A stretch of DNA of 64,000 bases from JAJEFO01 sp965221845 (GCA_965221845.1 OZ244919.1:620001-684000), one strand, 5' to 3'; shown: positions 33,950 through 43,342, counted from the stretch's first letter. The notes: generated from the sequence alone by a model not told the origin. Translations and numbers: made by a program.

Positions 33950-34375
33950 GACTGCCCCGTCATTCCGCTCCTCGAAACCCGGCCCGTTCAGCCTCTTGCA
34001 AAGCCGCAAGGCTTCACGGGCGCCGGCTGAGCGGATGGCTTCCTCGCTGCAGGCCAATGGAAACGGGAGCATGTCTGGCATGGCGGAGGCTAAAGATGCA
34101 ACAGGACACCCGAGGCCGAGGCCCCATGTCCCTCTGGCCGAGCATACGCGATCACCGGCGCCGGTTTCAAGGCTCCGTCCCGGCGAGGGGCGCAGTTCGA
34201 CTTTGTCAGTGAAGCGGCGAAGGCATGACTCGCCATCCTGGTCGAGGGCGTCGAACGGCCTTTTTTGCATGGCGCTGCAACGCCATCGTGGGGATCTTCG
34301 AATCGCGGCCAGCAACAAAGTTGCGGCATGCCCGCACCCGCGAGGGAGCGATTCACGTATTGTTTACCTGTAACT
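33950..34375. other. Upstream region of the export operon
   Basis: About 425 bases precede the TolC-like gene. The minus frame of that gene stays open through most of it but encodes no recognisable domain. The operon promoter is expected here; I cannot place it firmly. The region ends at IS66 debris. Confidence 0.35.
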
Positions 34376-34625
34376 GTTCAGGTTCTGTCTTGATGGCTTC
34401 CCGGCCGACGGGGGGCTCAGCCCGCCTTGGCCGACTGTCGCGTGGCGAGCCGCGCGACCAGCTCGTCCGGCGGTGCGCGGAGCGTCTCCAGCAGATGCCA
34501 GCCCTGTTTCCTGGCCGTGTCCGGCACGGTCCGCAGTTCCGCGTGGTTCCGGGCTCCCGCCTCGCTTCGGAAGCTCCCGGAGATCTTCTGCCGCACCTTG
34601 AGGGGCCGCCGCGCCCGCTCTGCTT
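34376..34625 (-). mobile_element. IS66-family transposase C-terminal fragment
   Basis: The minus strand encodes RPLKVRQKISGSFRSEAGAR and VPDTARKQGWHLLETLRAPP, ending at 34417. This is the characteristic C-terminus of IS66 TnpC. Nothing of its catalytic core remains; upstream the frame runs directly into IS630-type sequence. Confidence 0.75.
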
Positions 34626-34925
34626 CGTGGCCGGGCGCGGAAACCGCGGGGTCGCGGGCGAGCCGCAGCACGCCGTCCCGGTTGTCCCGCAGCCGCCTGA
34701 GCAGCCGCAGCGTTGTGTTCGCGTCGATCCGCTCCCCCCCCCCCCCGACCATCGTGAGTCCCATCATCTCGAGGTTGAGCGCCCCGTGCAGTTTCAGGCG
34801 CCGACGGCCCGTGGTGGACCGGGTCGCAGGCCGATAGGTGAAACCAGCCGTGGGCCGGACTGTTCCGCCATTCGGGATGGACCGCGTCGGCGAAAACGAT
34901 CGTTTTCCGGATGACCAATAGTTGC
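34626..34925 (-). mobile_element. IS630-family transposase fragment
   Basis: Minus-strand frames give VIRKTIVFADAVHPEWRNSP, AHGWFHL, then RRRLKLHGALNLEMMGLTMV and GERIDANTTLRLLRRL. These correspond to the central D-containing part of IS630 transposases (DAVHP, then the GRKRLNIHGA-like strand). A frameshift lies near 34815, and a 13-base C tract (34734-34746) falls within the coding sequence. Both ends are missing, so this is a remnant. Confidence 0.7.
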
Positions 34926-35784
34926 AGCAATTCCCGCCAGCCTGACCGTCGTTGCGCGAACGCCCGGCCTTGGCGGGCGGCGGTTCCGTGTGCGCACGAC
35001 CGGCGGCCGGGCGGCGGCACGGGATCGTGGCGTTGCCGGCGAAGGGCGGGGGTTCGGGGCCGTCCGGGCGTGGCCGGGGCGGACGGTCGCCGCGCCAAGG
35101 GCATCTGACGGCAGCAGGTCTTCGACCCGTCGCGGCGGGTCCTGGCGCAGCGGCGCCTGCAGCCGGCCTTGTGCGAGGAACGGCGGCCGGTCCCGTCCGC
35201 CGGGACCGGGAGACGCCCGCCGGACGCCGTCCGGCCCGCGCGCGCCTTGCCGCGCTGCAGGGCGGCATGGACGCTCCCGGACCGCAGCGGCGGAGGCCGC
35301 GGGGGCCGGCCCCGTCGAGCCGCTCGCGCATCCGCGTGTCCGACGGCGCCTTCCCCACGCCGAAGAGCGCGCGCAGGTTGCGCGCCCGGACCGGGTCCTC
35401 GCCGCCCCGCACCTGCCGGCCGGACTGCAGAAGCGACGGGATCCTGGGCGAGAAGACCGCGAGCCCCGACGTCAGGCCTCCCGGAAGGCTGAAGTCGCGC
35501 GTGACGGTCGGGTCGGGGATGCGGTCGAAGCATGCACGCACGGCGCGAAGCGCGGTCCCTGGGCATCGACGGATGCCTGCGTAAGGGGTTTCCGGACATT
35601 TGCTGCCCGGCTCCTGCCTGGCCGCGGCAAGGCCGATCCGGCGGGAAAGGCCTGCGAAAGAGAATTCGTGGCTGCCGTGCAGCCAGCTGACAGTGAACGA
35701 AAGGAAATCCTGTGGGGAATTGCTGCCCTTGCCGCAGGAGCCTCTTGCAGAACTCCGCGGACGAGCGGTTTTTCCCCGCCCCCG
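34926..35784 (-). mobile_element. IS4-like transposase remnant
   Basis: About 35320-35590 on the minus strand reads FDRIPDPTVTRDFSLPGGLT, SGLAVFSPRIPSLL, VRARNLRALFGVGKAPSDTR and MRERLDG. This is the conserved N-terminal region of a DDE transposase family with DRIPD and SDTxMRERLD blocks. The rest, to about 34930, is heavily frameshifted, and I cannot follow a catalytic core. The stretch from 35600 to 35784 is anonymous. Confidence 0.6.
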
Positions 35785-36204
35785 TTCCACTCTGAAGTGC
35801 AACACCTGATGCAGCGCCCCGGGCGGCTCGACGACACATGATGTTGCGAATCGGCCAGGCGGCGGCGACAGTCCCTTTTGTCGAAAGAAGGAGACCGTCA
35901 TGCCCGAGGGCCATCGCCACCGGCCTCATGCGGAACGCCGCCGGATCCACGCCCCGGGAAAGCGGGCTTTCCGGCCCGGCGATCGCCCGCCGGCCCGGCC
36001 GCGACCGCACGACGGTATGGCGCGAGGTGCGGCGCAACGCCGGCAGGCGCGGCTGCCGCCACAAGCAGGCCCAGCGCAAGTCGGACAGGCGCCGCAGCGC
36101 GGCCTCGTCGGTGGCGCGCAAGATGACGCCGGAGCTGTGGCGCATGGCGGAGGAGCGGCTGGCCGAGGGCCGGGCCCGGAGCAGGTCGCCGGGCGCATGC
36201 GCCT
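35785..36204 (+). mobile_element. IS30 5' fragment
   Basis: The terminal repeat TTCCACTCTGAAGTGCAACA starts at 35785. It is followed by the IS30 transposase N-terminus in two frames (MPEGHRH at 35900; then SGPAIARRPGRDRTTVWREV, SARKMTPELWRMAEERLAEG-like sequence). It closely matches the near-complete IS30 at 37364-38661 but stops at about 36200, where a different transposase C-terminus begins. Confidence 0.8.
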
Positions 36205-36725
36205 GGAGGGCGAGCCGATGGCGGGGCGGGTGGCGATCATCGACGCCAACCCCCGCCGCGACGCGGCGCTCAAGGCGCGCCTCGCGGGGGAGGCGCTCGC
36301 CCAGCGCAGGGCCGGCCACGTCCGCCACGACCGCGTGCGCTGCAGGCAGCGGCCGAGCGAGGAGCGGGTGAACTCCGCCCTCAAGGACTCCTGCGGCGGG
36401 CGGCACGTCCGCTTCCGGGGAAACCTGAAGGTGGCGTGCCACCTGTTCTTCGGCGTGCTGGCCCTGACGGTCGACCGGCTGATGCGGCTCACGATCTGAC
36501 ACCCCGCCAGCGGCAGCGCCGGACGCCCCCGACGCCGCACCGGGAACGGGACGGCGCGCCCGCCCGTGCGCGGACGGCGCCCGACGGGCGACGGAATGCG
36601 ACATTCCGCCACACTTCGGCGCGTCGGGACGCCCCGGAAGCCCGCCGGGCCAGGCTCTGCCAAGCCGGCCGGCGCGCGGGACCGGCCAAGGCCGCCGGAA
36701 TCGCGATAATTGTGCAAGAGGCTCG
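36205..36725 (+). mobile_element. DDE transposase C-terminus plus IS 3' end
   Basis: The frame to 36499 reads IIDANPRRDAALKARLAGEA, then VNSALKDSCGGRHVRFRGNL and LFFGVLALTVDRLMRLTI. This is the Glu-containing C-terminal block of an IS1182/IS5-like transposase (ERVNxxLKDxxGGRHVR). The following non-coding 220 bases, ending GCGATAATTGTGCAAGAGGCT, recur at 3915-4093. It is joined directly to IS30 N-terminal sequence, so the open frame across the join is a chimera of two elements. Confidence 0.7.
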
Positions 36726-36768
36726 CAGGGCAATGCAAGGGCATAGGTTGCACCGGATGGGAATGACC

Positions 36769-37272
36769 TCAGGGATCCTCGCCATCAAAATAATCAAGGG
36801 CAGTGTCCTCACGCCCGACATAGCGGAAATACGCCGAGGCGAAATCCCGACCGTGACCCTTGGCAAAAGCGGCGAATTTCCGACTGTCGGGATATTCGCA
36901 GATGTCGGGGTCCTGAAGCGTCGAGATCGCGAGATACGCCAGGGGCTCCGCCCCGCTGTTGATGATCTGGTGGGCGGTCTCGGTCCCGCCGCGCGGTGCC
37001 CCGCACACATCCCCCGCCTGTATTGGATGCTCCCCGGATCCATATCTGTAGGTGCCACGGCCTGCGAGGATGACAAAGATCTCATCGTTGCCGAGATGGT
37101 TGTGATAGGGGAAGGCCCGTTTGCCCGGTGCGAGCTCGATATGCTTGCAGCCAAGACCCGCAGTGCCCAGTTTCTTGCCCAGCGCACGCACCTTGGCTCC
37201 GAAACGCCCTGCATTCGACGGCGTAAAGTCAACCGGGGACTCATCGGCGATCCGGACCACCGGTTCAGTCAT
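36769..37272 (-). CDS. Cupin-domain protein
   Basis: The 167-residue single-domain cupin has motif 1 (PYHNHLGNDEIFVILAGRGTYRYG, about residues 53-76), with the metal-binding H-x-H, and motif 2 (ETAHQIINSGAEPLAYLAIST). A conserved tail reads DICEYPDSRKFAAF. Small cupins of this kind bind a metal and act as isomerases, dioxygenases or sensors; the activity here is not determinable. GGAGGAGCGGGTC precedes the ATG at 37272, so the longer frame to 37317 is not used. It is an intact gene isolated between two IS clusters. Confidence 0.85.
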   Translation of the reverse strand: MTEPVVRIADESPVDFTPSNAGRFGAKVRALGKKLGTAGLGCKHIELAPGKRAFPYHNHLGNDEIFVILAGRGTYRYGSGEHPIQAGDVCGAPRGGTETAHQIINSGAEPLAYLAISTLQDPDICEYPDSRKFAAFAKGHGRDFASAYFRYVGREDTALDYFDGEDP

Positions 37273-37363
37273 GACCCGCTCCTCCCGCAGTGGCATCACA
37301 GCACCCCGGGCCCGCAAGCGCGGCGGCCAGAATCGAGAATTTCATTGCTTCAGTTCCCGCCGC

Positions 37364-38661
37364 TTCCACTCCGAAGTGCAACATCAGCCAGCGAGGGGCG
37401 AAGCCCGAGCGGCGGCGGTCCCTTCACCGGGAGGCGTAGCCAGTCTTCCGGGGCGGTGCAAGCCCTGCCGGGCGCTGTCCGCGGCCCGCCGGACGCAGGG
37501 AGGGCGGAGCCCGACCGGAGGACGGCGGGCCGCGGACAGCGCGCATCTCCCCTCGGAGCCGCCCCCGGCGGCCCCGGAAGGCCCCCTCAGGGCGGCTGCG
37601 CCCGGGTAGGAAGGCCTCGGACGGGGTGAGGTAGCCCAGCGCCTTCCTCGGACGTGCGTCCGTCCGGTCCTGGACGGCCTTCACGGCCTCGTCCGTCACC
37701 TTGCGGAAGTCCGTGCCCTTCGGGAACCACTCCCGCACCAGCCCGTTCACGTGCTCGTTCAGGCCGCGCTCCCAGGAGTGGTACGGGCGCGCGAAGAAGA
37801 ACCCCGCGCCCAGCGCCTCGGCCACCCTGGCATGGCCCGCGAACTCCTTGCCGTTGTCCGCGGTGACCGTGTGCACGGGGAGGGACCCCAGCATGCCGGT
37901 CATGGCCGAGCCGACCGCGTCCGCCGTCTTCCTCCCGACCCTTTCGAGCAGCGTGTGCCTGGACGCCCTGTCCACCAGGGAGACAAGCGCGCCGCTGTGG
38001 CCCTTGCCCACAATGGTGTCGGCCTCCCGGTCGCCGACCCGTTCCTTCGCCTCCACGACGTCCGGGCGCTCGGAGATGTCCACCCGGCCCGGGATGCGGC
38101 CGCGGCCCGCGTGGGCCCCGCCCTTCCGGTTCGGCTTCCTGCCGCGGCGGCGGAGATGCCGCCAGAGACCGCCGCCGGCCTTCCGGTCGGCGTGGATGCG
38201 CTCGCAGGTCCACTGACGCCCCGCCATCGGCTCGCCCTCCTTGCGGAGGCGCCCGCTGACCTGCTCCGGGCCCGGCCCTCGGCCAGCCGCTCCTCCGCCA
38301 TGCGCCACAGCTCCGGCGTCATCTTGCGCGCCACCGACGAGGCCGCGCTGCGGCGCCTGTCCGCCTTGCGCTGGGCTTGCTTGTGGCGGTAGCCGCGCCT
38401 GCCGGCGTTGCGCCGCACCTCGCGCCAGACCGTCGTGCGGTCGCGGCCGAGCTGGCGGGCGATCGCCGGGCCGGAAAGCCCGCTTTTCCTCAGGGCGTGG
38501 ATCTGGCAGCGTTCCGCATAGGTCAGGTGGCGATGGCCCTCGGGCATGACAGTCTCCTTGCTTCATCACAGGGACTGTCGTCGCCGCCTGGCCGATTCGC
38601 AACATCATGTGTCGCCGAACGACCAGGAACACTGCATCAGGTGTTGCACTTCAGAGTGGAA
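37364..38661 (-). mobile_element. IS30-family element, near complete
   Basis: The 1,298-base element is bounded by TTCCACTC(T/C)GAAGTGCAACA on the left and its inverted copy ending at 38661. It encodes one transposase on the minus strand, frameshifted once. Partial copies of the same element are at 35785, 42947 and 48430-50221, so it has been active in this genome. Confidence 0.88.
37424..38547 (-). pseudogene. IS30 transposase with one frameshift
   Basis: From the ATG at 38547 the frame gives the HTH region (MPEGHRHLTYAERCQIHALR, SGPAIARQLGRDRTTVWREV) up to about residue 85. Near 38270-38290 the reading frame shifts by one base. The catalytic part continues in the other frame with VGDREADTIVGKGHSG (D), VHTVTADNGKEFAGH (D), and SWERGLNEHVNGLVREWFPKG (E). 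All three DDE residues are present, so only the frameshift, if real and not a sequencing error, blocks activity. Confidence 0.82.
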
Positions 38662-38667
38662 CGGGGG

Positions 38668-39879
38668 ATCCCTTTGACCAAGGCATGTCCACATTTTGTG
38701 TCCGACGGGGGTTGACGATCCGTTCCGTTCGCTTTATGTTCCTCCCATGGCATCGCCGATGGAAACACGACCGGCCCATGTCCCGCCAGGAGTTCGAGGA
38801 GCTCTTCCCGGACGACGACGCCTGCGCCGGGCACCTGGCCAGGCTGCGCTGGGGCGACGGCTTCGCGTGCCCGGCCTGCGGCTGCACGAAAGGCTGGCAG
38901 CTGAAAGGGGAGCGCCGCCTCCACGAGTGCGCGGGGTGCGGACGCCAGACGTCGGTGACGGCGGGCACGGTGATGCACCGCAGCCACCTGCCGCTCAGGA
39001 CATGGTTCCTCGCGGCCCACATCGTGGCGACGCATTCCAACGGCATCTCCGCGCTGCAGCTCCAGGCGCAGCCTGGCATCGGGAGCTGCAAAAGCGCCTG
39101 GCTGCTGCTGCACAGGCTGCGCCGTGCCATGGTCGACCCGGGCCGGAGCCTCCTGCAGGGGATCGCGGAGGTGGACGAGACATCCGTGCCCTGCCGCGAC
39201 GGCGGCGGCGCGGAAACGGACGGGGCGAAGGGCGTCGCCGGCAGGGGCCGCAGCGCCGATGGCAGGATCCTCCTGGCCGGTGCCGTGGAGCTGTCGGAGG
39301 ACGGGGCGCCGCGCCGCATCCGGCTGGAGGCCATCGGGGACTATGGATCCGGCGCGCTCCGCGGCTTCATCTCCGGGGCCGTCGCGCCGGGCGCGTGGGT
39401 GGTCACCGACGGATGGAGCGGCTACGCCGGCCTGCCCGGCAACCCGCGGGAGCGCAGGGTGGTCGGCGGCCGAAGGGCCCACGAGGTCCTGGCCTGGGTC
39501 CACCGGGTCTTCTCGAACCTGAAGCGCTGGGCCATGGGCGTGCATCACGGCCTGCGGAGGAAGCATTTCCAGCGCTGCCTTGACGAGTTCGTGTTCCGCT
39601 GGAACCGGCGGCGCCACAGGCGGACGTCCCTCGACAGCCTGCTCGGCATCGGGCTGGGGCTGCCGCCCGCCACCTGCCGCGACCTCATCGACGGACACGC
39701 CTGACGCGGACGGATCCCGCCACGGGACCGGCGGGCGCACCCGCGCACCACCCGAATCACCACATTCCCGCACCGTTCGGGCCGCCGCGCGGTGCCGCCG
39801 GCGTGGATTCCGTCGGGGATCCGGGGATCCCGCGACCGGCCGCCGGCACAACATCTTGCGGCGCCGTAGTCAAAGGGAT
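38668..39879 (+). mobile_element. IS1595-family element, apparently intact
   Basis: The ends begin ATCCCTTTGAC in inverted orientation (38668 onward and up to 39879), with weaker similarity continuing inward for about 35 bases. One full-length transposase gene lies inside. The left end directly abuts the IS30 right end, and I see no matching 8-base target duplication. Confidence 0.8.
38778..39704 (+). CDS. IS1595-family transposase
   Basis: The 308-residue protein has an N-terminal zinc ribbon (FACPACGCTKGW, then HECAGCGRQTSVTAGT) and an ISXO2-like DDE domain: IAEVDETSV (first Asp), WVVTDGWSGYAGL (second Asp), and the C-terminal helix FSNLKRWAMGVHHGLRRKHF leading to a polar residue in FVFRWNRR. 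Length and layout are normal, with no frameshift. The ATG at 38778 gives MSRQEFEELFPDDD, the usual IS1595 start. An upstream Met at 38733 is possible. This is the only clearly intact transposase gene in the window. Confidence 0.92.
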   Translation: MSRQEFEELFPDDDACAGHLARLRWGDGFACPACGCTKGWQLKGERRLHECAGCGRQTSVTAGTVMHRSHLPLRTWFLAAHIVATHSNGISALQLQAQPGIGSCKSAWLLLHRLRRAMVDPGRSLLQGIAEVDETSVPCRDGGGAETDGAKGVAGRGRSADGRILLAGAVELSEDGAPRRIRLEAIGDYGSGALRGFISGAVAPGAWVVTDGWSGYAGLPGNPRERRVVGGRRAHEVLAWVHRVFSNLKRWAMGVHHGLRRKHFQRCLDEFVFRWNRRRHRRTSLDSLLGIGLGLPPATCRDLIDGHA

Positions 39880-39885
39880 AAGCCT

Positions 39886-40200
39886 TTTCATTTATATCAA
39901 CATGCTACGTGATTCCAGCCGCCTGGCCCCGCGCCACCCGCCGCATCAGGAACCGGCACGCCGCGAGCTGCGCCCAGGCCAGCGAGCTCTCCAGCGTCCG
40001 CTCGAAGTCCTTCGGCCCGGGCGCCGGCACCGCGGCATCCACGCAAACGTCCGCTCCGCCACCCGGCGACGGCACGGGACCGTCCTGTCTGCATTCATGA
40101 TGCCGCCTGCCTTCCTGCCCGTGCCGCCTTTCCGGCGGTCATCGGGGAAGGACATGGCATGGGGCCGGACGATTCGCGAGACAACTGTCAACGGGCCCTA
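39886..40200 (-). mobile_element. Internally deleted IS5-family relic
   Basis: The right end (ACTGTCAACGGGCCC at about 40184-40198) and the flanking 110 bases match the IS5 element at 58843-59737. On the minus strand, the start MNADRTVPC is followed at once by VAERTFAWMPRCRR, a transposase C-terminal block, so the middle of the gene is missing. A left terminal repeat is not visible. It is truncated next to the ISKra4 insertion. Confidence 0.7.
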
Positions 40201-40220
40201 ATCTGGGCTACACCCCATCT

Positions 40221-41897
40221 GGGTGTAGTTCAATTTTTTTGACCCGGCGGTTCCGATCCGTTATTTTCGTGTTGCGTCGTGCAGGAGCCGGGTGAACCGG
40301 CCGGCGGCGCGCTTTCACGGGCAGGCAAAGGGAGCGGGAGCCATGGCAGGTGACGGGGACGGGCGGTTTCACAGGCATCCGGACGCGGTTGCGTATCTTG
40401 AGGGACTGACGGAGGACGAGGCGAGGGTGCATCCGCCGCTGGTGCGCGCGCATGACGGCGGGTTCACCCGACACTGGATCGAGGGCGGCGAGGTGCGGAG
40501 CCGCGACGTCGCGGGCGACGGTCCGGAGCATGACATCGCCGGGGCGGTCCCGGCGGAGTTCGGTCCCCTGCTTCCGCGGCTGGCGGCGGACCCGGGCAGT
40601 CGGGCGCCCCCGACCTGGACGCCGTGGAGCGGGCGCTCCGGGACGCCTCGCCGGGCGGCGGCGCGGCGGTCCTGAAGACGCTGCCGGGCGGCTGGAGGCG
40701 ATGCTGCCGGCGCCGGAGTGCGAGAGCTGCGGCAGGCCGACGGCCCGGCATTCGGTGACGTCGAAGTCCTTCCTGACCAGGCTCGGCCGGGTCGATGTGG
40801 AGCGGTCGCACTTCCGCTGCGGCTCCTGCGGCGGGGGACGCTTCGCGCCGGACCGGGCGATGGGGCTGGAGGGCGGGACGGTCACGCCGGGGATGGAGAG
40901 CGTCATGGCGGAGACCGTTCAGCTGATGGGCTTCGAGGCCGCGGGCCGGCACATCGCGAACCTCGCCGGGCTGGACGCCTCCCCAAGCTCCCTGCGGCGC
41001 CGGTCCCTGAAGCTCGGCGAGGCGGCGGCGCGCTTCGAGCGCGAGGAGGTGGCCGAGGGCAAGCCGCTGGAATCGCGCATGTGTCCCTCCATCGACGGCA
41101 CCGGCATCCCGATGCGGAAAGAGGAGACGGAGGGGGTTCGGGGAAAGCAGGCTGACGGGACCTCGAAAACCAGGGAAGCGAAGCTGGCCGTCGTGTACAC
41201 GGCCGAGGGCCGGGACCCGGAGACCGGCGCGGCGCTGAAGGACCGGGGCAGCGAGTCCGTCTCCTGCCTGATCGACAGCGCGGCCGCGGCCTCCGGAAGC
41301 CGGGAGCCCTCCGCGTTCGCCGCGCGCCTGGACCGCGAGGCCAGGCGTCGCGGGCTCCACGATGCCGGGGCGCTCGTCGTCATCTCCGACGGGGCGGAAT
41401 GGATACGCGGCACGTGCGGGGAGATCTTCGGCGGCCGGAAGGTCACCTTCGTGCTGGATCTCTTCCACTGCCTGGAGCAATCCGCCGCCGCCGTGGGGGC
41501 GATCGTGCCGGCCGGGGCGGAGCGCGACCGGCGGTTCGCGGAGGTCAGGGCCGACATCGAGGCCGGCCGGGCAGGCAAGGTCGTGCGGGAGCTTGAGCCG
41601 TTCAGCGCCCGGTACGGGGAGGTCGCCGCGTGCTGCCGCTGTTTCCGGAAAAACATCGGGCGAATGCGCCACGACGAATGCCGGGCGCGGGGCATCCAGG
41701 TCGGAAGCGGCGTCGTGGAGGCCGGATGCCGCACGTTCGGTCTGCGGCTGAAACGCCCCGGCACCCGCTGGTCAGGGAGGGGCGCCAACGCCATGCTCGC
41801 GCTGAAGGGCTGCGTCATGAACCTCAGGCTGCCCGACCTCCTCGACTGGAAGGCGTCCAGGCCGTCGCCGCCTGACCAAAAAATCTGGAGTGCACCC
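40221..41897 (+). mobile_element. ISKra4-family element with 9-bp target duplication
   Basis: Imperfect 24-base inverted ends (17 of 24 matching) lie at 40221-40244 and 41874-41897. Immediately outside, ACCCCATCT occurs at 40212-40220 and again at 41898-41906, a perfect nine-base direct repeat of the size expected for ISKra4 insertion. Its intact duplication suggests a fairly recent insertion, placed directly upstream of a toxin-antitoxin promoter. Confidence 0.88.
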
Positions 41898-41909
41898 ACC
41901 CCATCTTGA
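40343..41909 (+). pseudogene. ISKra4-family transposase, frameshifted near the N-terminus
   Basis: The ATG at 40343 (after AAGGGAGCGGGAG) opens MAGDGDGRFHRHPDAVAYLE, but the frame changes near 40600 and again near 40690. The remaining 1.2 kb is continuous and carries a zinc ribbon (CESCGRPTARHSV, HFRCGSCGGG), SIDGTGIPMRKEETEG (Asp), FVLDLFHCLEQS (Asp), and VGSGVVEAGCRTFG (Glu). The catalytic core is therefore intact. The frame reads out through the right terminal repeat and stops at 41909 in flanking DNA. Both shifts are real in this sequence but could be assembly errors. Confidence 0.8.
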
Positions 41910-41934
41910 CCCGTTTCCAGGTTTTCGCTAATCT
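41906..41934 (+). promoter_or_regulatory. Promoter of the Phd/PemK-like pair
   Basis: TTGACC (41906-41911) and TAATCT (41929-41934) are separated by exactly 17 bases, 26 bases before the antitoxin ATG. The first T of the -35 box is the last base of the ISKra4 target duplication, so the insertion lies precisely at the promoter's upstream edge and leaves it intact. Confidence 0.7.
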
Positions 41935-41960
41935 CCATGTAATCGACAAAGGACAGAAAC

Positions 41961-42206
41961 ATGCTTCAATTCACGTCCACTGACCTCGGCAACAGGACCG
42001 GTGACGTCTTGGCCGCAGCGGCCCAGGAGCCGGTTGCCATCGCCAGGCACGGAAAGCGGCGCTTCGTCCTGCTCACTACCGAGAACTACGAAACGCTCAA
42101 GACGTCCGGTGACCCACGGATCGCCCGGCGCACCGCCGACATTCCCCCGGAAGAGGGCAGGCTCCTGATCGCCGAGCTGACCCGTCTCATGGATGCCGAT
42201 GACTGA
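41961..42206 (+). CDS. Phd/YefM-type antitoxin
   Basis: The 81-residue protein has the Phd/YefM fold signature: FTSTDLGNRTGDVLAAAAQE, VAIARHGKRRFVLLTTENYE and a charged C-terminal tail (about 52-81) of the kind that binds a toxin. These antitoxins bind operator DNA at their own promoter and block the toxin by covering its active site. The stop overlaps the toxin start by 14 bases. AAAGGACAG precedes the ATG. The predicted promoter is 26 bases upstream. Confidence 0.8.
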   Translation: MLQFTSTDLGNRTGDVLAAAAQEPVAIARHGKRRFVLLTTENYETLKTSGDPRIARRTADIPPEEGRLLIAELTRLMDADD

Positions 42207-42621
42207 TCCCAGCTCAGGCGACGTCTGGCGGTACCCTTACCTCTGGCTGTGGCAGGCAGAGCGCGGAGAGACCGAAGGTCGCAAGCCACGGCCGGTCACG
42301 CTCGCCGCCGTTGTCCCGATCCGCAGCACCAAGACCATGCTCTACCTCCTGCCGATCACCAGCCTGCCGCCCGACGAGGATCGGGACGCCCTTGAGATAC
42401 CGATCACCGAAGCCCGCCGCGTCGGTCTCACCGATGAGCAACCACTCTGGATCATCCTTGACGAGCACAACCGCGACACCCTGGAAAGGTCGTTCCACTT
42501 CGAGCCCGACGGCAGGATCGGCGCGTTCTCGAAAGCCTTCCTCGCGCAAGTCGCAAAGCGCTTTCGTGCCGCTTACCTGTGCCACGGCGCCGCGCGCGGA
42601 GTCGACCGAACGAACCCCTGA
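42193..42621 (+). CDS. PemK/MazF-like toxin candidate
   Basis: The 142-residue protein begins GDVWRYPYLWLWQAERGETE, then RKPRPVTLAAVVPI and a C-terminal RIGAFSKAFLAQVAKRF. The order of strands (GDVW, then KPRPV, then a hydrophobic strand) fits the PemK/MazF fold of ribonuclease toxins, though it is divergent. Position as the second gene overlapping a Phd-type antitoxin strongly supports a toxin role. Two in-frame ATGs (42193 and 42199) could serve. Catalytic residues cannot be assigned from sequence alone. Confidence 0.65.
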   Translation: MPMTDPSSGDVWRYPYLWLWQAERGETEGRKPRPVTLAAVVPIRSTKTMLYLLPITSLPPDEDRDALEIPITEARRVGLTDEQPLWIILDEHNRDTLERSFHFEPDGRIGAFSKAFLAQVAKRFRAAYLCHGAARGVDRTNP

Positions 42622-42946
42622 AGGCCACGGCTGCTCGTTTCCGCTTTCCTGCCTCGACCGGCCTGCTGACGCACCGTAACGTTGAGCTCCCGGGTCCTGG
42701 CGCGCACGATCGGGAACGAGCTGGACGCTACGGCCCGTTTCGCGCTCCCAATCCGGGCCCCCCGCCCTTCCCGCTGCGCCCGCCGCCATGGCCGACCTCG
42801 GCCGTCTGGCCGCGCTCCGGGGCGGGGCGGACCCGGACGCGCCCGCCTTCGGCCTCTCGGGCCGCCAGATCGCGCGCCGCACCGCCGCAGCCGCCAAGGC
42901 CGTCGCCGCCTTATCAAAGTTGGGCTACACCCATTTCCAGCGCCGC
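42622..42946. other. Remnant region between the TA pair and IS30 end
   Basis: This stretch has no complete gene. A plus-strand ATG at 42788 opens MADLGRLAALRGGADPDAPA and continues with a helical KAVAALSKLG, then runs into an ISKra4-like end (GGGCTACACCC, 42921-42931) and the IS30 end at 42947. It may be the start of a truncated gene; I do not recognise it. Confidence 0.35.
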
Positions 42947-43045
42947 TTCCACTCTGAAGTGCAACATCAGCCAGCGAGGGGCGAAGCCCGAGCGGCGGCG
43001 GTCCCTTCACAGGGAGATGCCGTAACGGGGCGGCGAACCAGGCCG
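42947..43045. mobile_element. IS30 end fragment
   Basis: From TTCCACTCTGAAGTGCAACA at 42947, about 75 bases match the left end of the IS30 at 37364 nearly base for base, and similarity then fades. It retains only the non-coding end distal to the transposase start. Confidence 0.75.
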
Positions 43046-43177
43046 ACGCCGGTCGGGTCTGGCAGGTTGCCGGTCTGGCGTCGTCGTCCCTGCCAGGCAC
43101 GGCATGCGCCATCGTGCGTGGCGGAGGCGTTCCGGAGGGGAGCGCCGCAACCTGCAGCGAAGGAAAGGACGACGACA

Positions 43178-43342
43178 ATGCGGATCCCTGTCGGAACGGA
43201 CGTGTCGGTGGCAGGCACGTCGGCCGTCGCGACCGACGCCGACGGCAGGACCGTCGACGAGGCGAAGGTGCCGTCCGGTCCCGGGTCGCCCGGCGGGCGC
43301 CCGGGCGGGCTGCGCGGCAGCGTCGCCGCGGCCGGACCGGGG
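43178..43342 (+). pseudogene. IS110-family transposase N-terminal fragment
   Basis: The ATG at 43178 follows GCGAAGGAAAGGAC and opens MRIPVGTDVSVAGTSAVATD, similar to the first strand of IS110 transposases (GxDVSK, with the first catalytic Asp). After about 55 residues it is cut by the left end of the IS4/DruA element at 43343. It is not the same copy as the IS110 remnant at 48.6-49.6 kb. Confidence 0.6.

Noticed and set aside
34364..36733. 789-residue and 494-residue minus-strand frames as single proteins
   Set aside because: They cross junctions of IS66, IS630, IS4-like and IS30 remnants; the open frame is a by-product of base composition.
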